From DASYAE01 sp036501535 (GTDB taxonomy: Bacteria; Actinomycetota; Actinomycetes; Streptomycetales; Catenulisporaceae), in contig DASYAE010000295.1 of NCBI GenBank assembly GCA_036501535.1, positions 30,405 through 94,404 on the forward strand: 64,000 nucleotides of DNA. Direction: 5' to 3'. The notes beneath the pieces are model-generated. The model did no database searches, had not been told where the DNA came from, and saw only the letters and a program-made list of their open reading frames with translations. Both the position numbers and the translations under genes were made by a program. This document shows positions 63,173 to 64,000 of the stretch, piece by piece (positions within the stretch are counted from its first letter, which is position 1; each line of letters begins with the position of its first letter).

Positions 63173-64000
63173 TCGCCGTACATGCTCGACGTGCTCGACG
63201 AGATGGGCATGATGGTGATCGACGAGTCCGCGATCCGCGGGTCGAACGGCGCCGAGGACTTCGTCAACGGCGAGGCCAACATGGTCGGCGATGTGCAGAA
63301 CCTGGTCGTGCGCGACCGCAACCACGCCTCGGTGATGGAGTGGAGCCAGTCCAACGAGGCGTCGCTCTCGAGCACCGACTCCGAGCAGTTCGAGGAGAGC
63401 CTGCTCCACGCGATCCGCGCCCTCGACCCGACCCGGCCGATCATCGTCGAGGGCGAGACACCGACACAGTATCCTGACATGACGGTGGCCAACGGCTACA
63501 CCGAGTTCGACGGCATGCCGCACTACATCGGCGGCCTGGGCGTGTACAACAACTCGGTCGACACCAGCACCGCCTACCCCTACGGCGAGGGCGAGTACGT
63601 CTGGCCGGCGGGCAGCACGAAACAGGGATTCACCTGGTTCGCCACCGCCACCGTCGGCAAACGCGGCAACGGCGCGGCCGACCTGCGGCCCTACGCGATG
63701 CTCTCCGGGTGGGCCGGCTTCGTGCCCGGCGTGAAGACCACGGACTTCGTCACCGAGGAGGGCCGCCCCCCGCTCTACGGCGCCGACAACCTCCCGGACC
63801 CGTGGACCAACCCGCGGATCGAGCTGGTCCAGGACGCGTTCAGCCCGCTGCTCGCGGCGGACCTGCCCTACTGGAACGCCAGCGGCAGCTCGGACTCCGC
63901 CGGTGACTTCCCGGTCCTGGCCGACGAGCCCAGCCTGCCCTACGGACAGCCGGTATCGCGGAGCATCACAGTGTTCAACGACACGCTTGCCGGGACGTCG
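63173..64000 (+). pseudogene. 5'-truncated GH2-type glycosidase (3' end outside window)
   Basis: The plus strand encodes the TIM-barrel part of a family-2 glycosidase: YMLDVLDEMGMMVIDESAIRGSN, NLVVRDRNHASVMEWSQSNEAS (acid/base Glu in SNE), IRALDPTRPIIVEGET, GEGEYVWPAG and ELVQDAFSPLLAADLPYWN. The sequence begins abruptly inside the barrel at about 63173, so the sugar-binding and immunoglobulin-like N-terminal domains are missing, and there is no start codon with ribosome site. It continues past the window. It meets the CBM fragment head to head at a GGCGGCGG/CCGCCGCC palindrome. Confidence 0.82.

Overview
This is a window of about 70 % or more GC from a filamentous-actinomycete-type chromosome. 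The evidence is strong third-position G/C bias, frequent GTG/TTG starts, ATGA/GTGA gene overlaps, a complete ergothioneine operon, mycothiol-era actinobacterial families (SAV_915, DUF574-type methyltransferase, GPP34, FBP zinc finger) and many extracytoplasmic-function regulators. Streptomycetales or Catenulisporales would fit, but the sequence alone does not settle the order. I see no rRNA, tRNA, CRISPR array, integrase or insertion sequence.

Layout. 1-3.2 kb: the 3' part of a VWA gene overlapping a SWIM zinc-finger gene. 3.6-7.1 kb: a proline-rich protein, an ECF sigma factor and its zinc-binding anti-sigma factor, translationally coupled, then an RNA-methylase-like gene with a strong terminator. 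7.2-9.8 kb: two secreted Ala/Ser/Thr-rich proteins. 10.2-13.9 kb: an LLM-type oxidoreductase, a WXG100-like protein with a membrane-anchored partner, and a divergent MarR/VOC pair around a double operator. 13.9-20.1 kb: an arabinose-type ABC importer, an intracellular GH51 arabinofuranosidase and a LacI repressor. 20.5-25 kb: egtABCD for ergothioneine. 25.3-31 kb: DoxX-like, a broken alpha/beta hydrolase, a double DUF3887 protein, an ArsR/SufR-like regulator, DUF3291, Gfo/Idh/MocA and GPP34 proteins. 31.2-36 kb: pnuC-nadR for NAD salvage, a secreted trypsin-like protease, and FBP, phosphoesterase and Nudix proteins. 36-41.2 kb: a second sigma factor with a partner, a methyltransferase, and a Ser/Thr kinase with a sensor-like membrane partner. 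41.6-50.5 kb: LacI, a membrane protein, a 5'-truncated zinc-ribbon gene, then two large Tat-exported proteins (GH127/DUF1680 and glutaminase-A-like), both ending in the same lectin-like repeats, and a broken RCC1 gene. 50.8-54.6 kb: alcohol dehydrogenase, a DHFR-like reductase, SAV_915 and lysA. 54.6-61.6 kb: meaB-mutB-mutA with an ArsR gene, facing a cobalamin riboswitch and a NiCoT cobalt/nickel transporter. 61.6-64 kb: a MerR regulator with a textbook 19-bp-spacer promoter, then a head-to-head junction between a truncated CBM6/35 gene (minus) and a truncated GH2 gene (plus).

How it fits together. Two separate loci (13.9-20.1 and 41.6-49.6 kb) point to arabinose-containing plant polymers: a secreted GH127 and an unknown lectin-tagged enzyme outside, and import plus GH51 hydrolysis inside, each locus with its own LacI protein and LacI-like palindromes. 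At the right end, cobalamin-dependent methylmalonyl-CoA mutase, its GTPase chaperone and a riboswitch-controlled cobalt importer form one coherent B12 module. Four damaged genes (26.2, 43.1, 49.7 and 63.1 kb) show that the intergenic accessory zones are being eroded. The junction at 63.17 kb looks like an inversion breakpoint or an assembly join.
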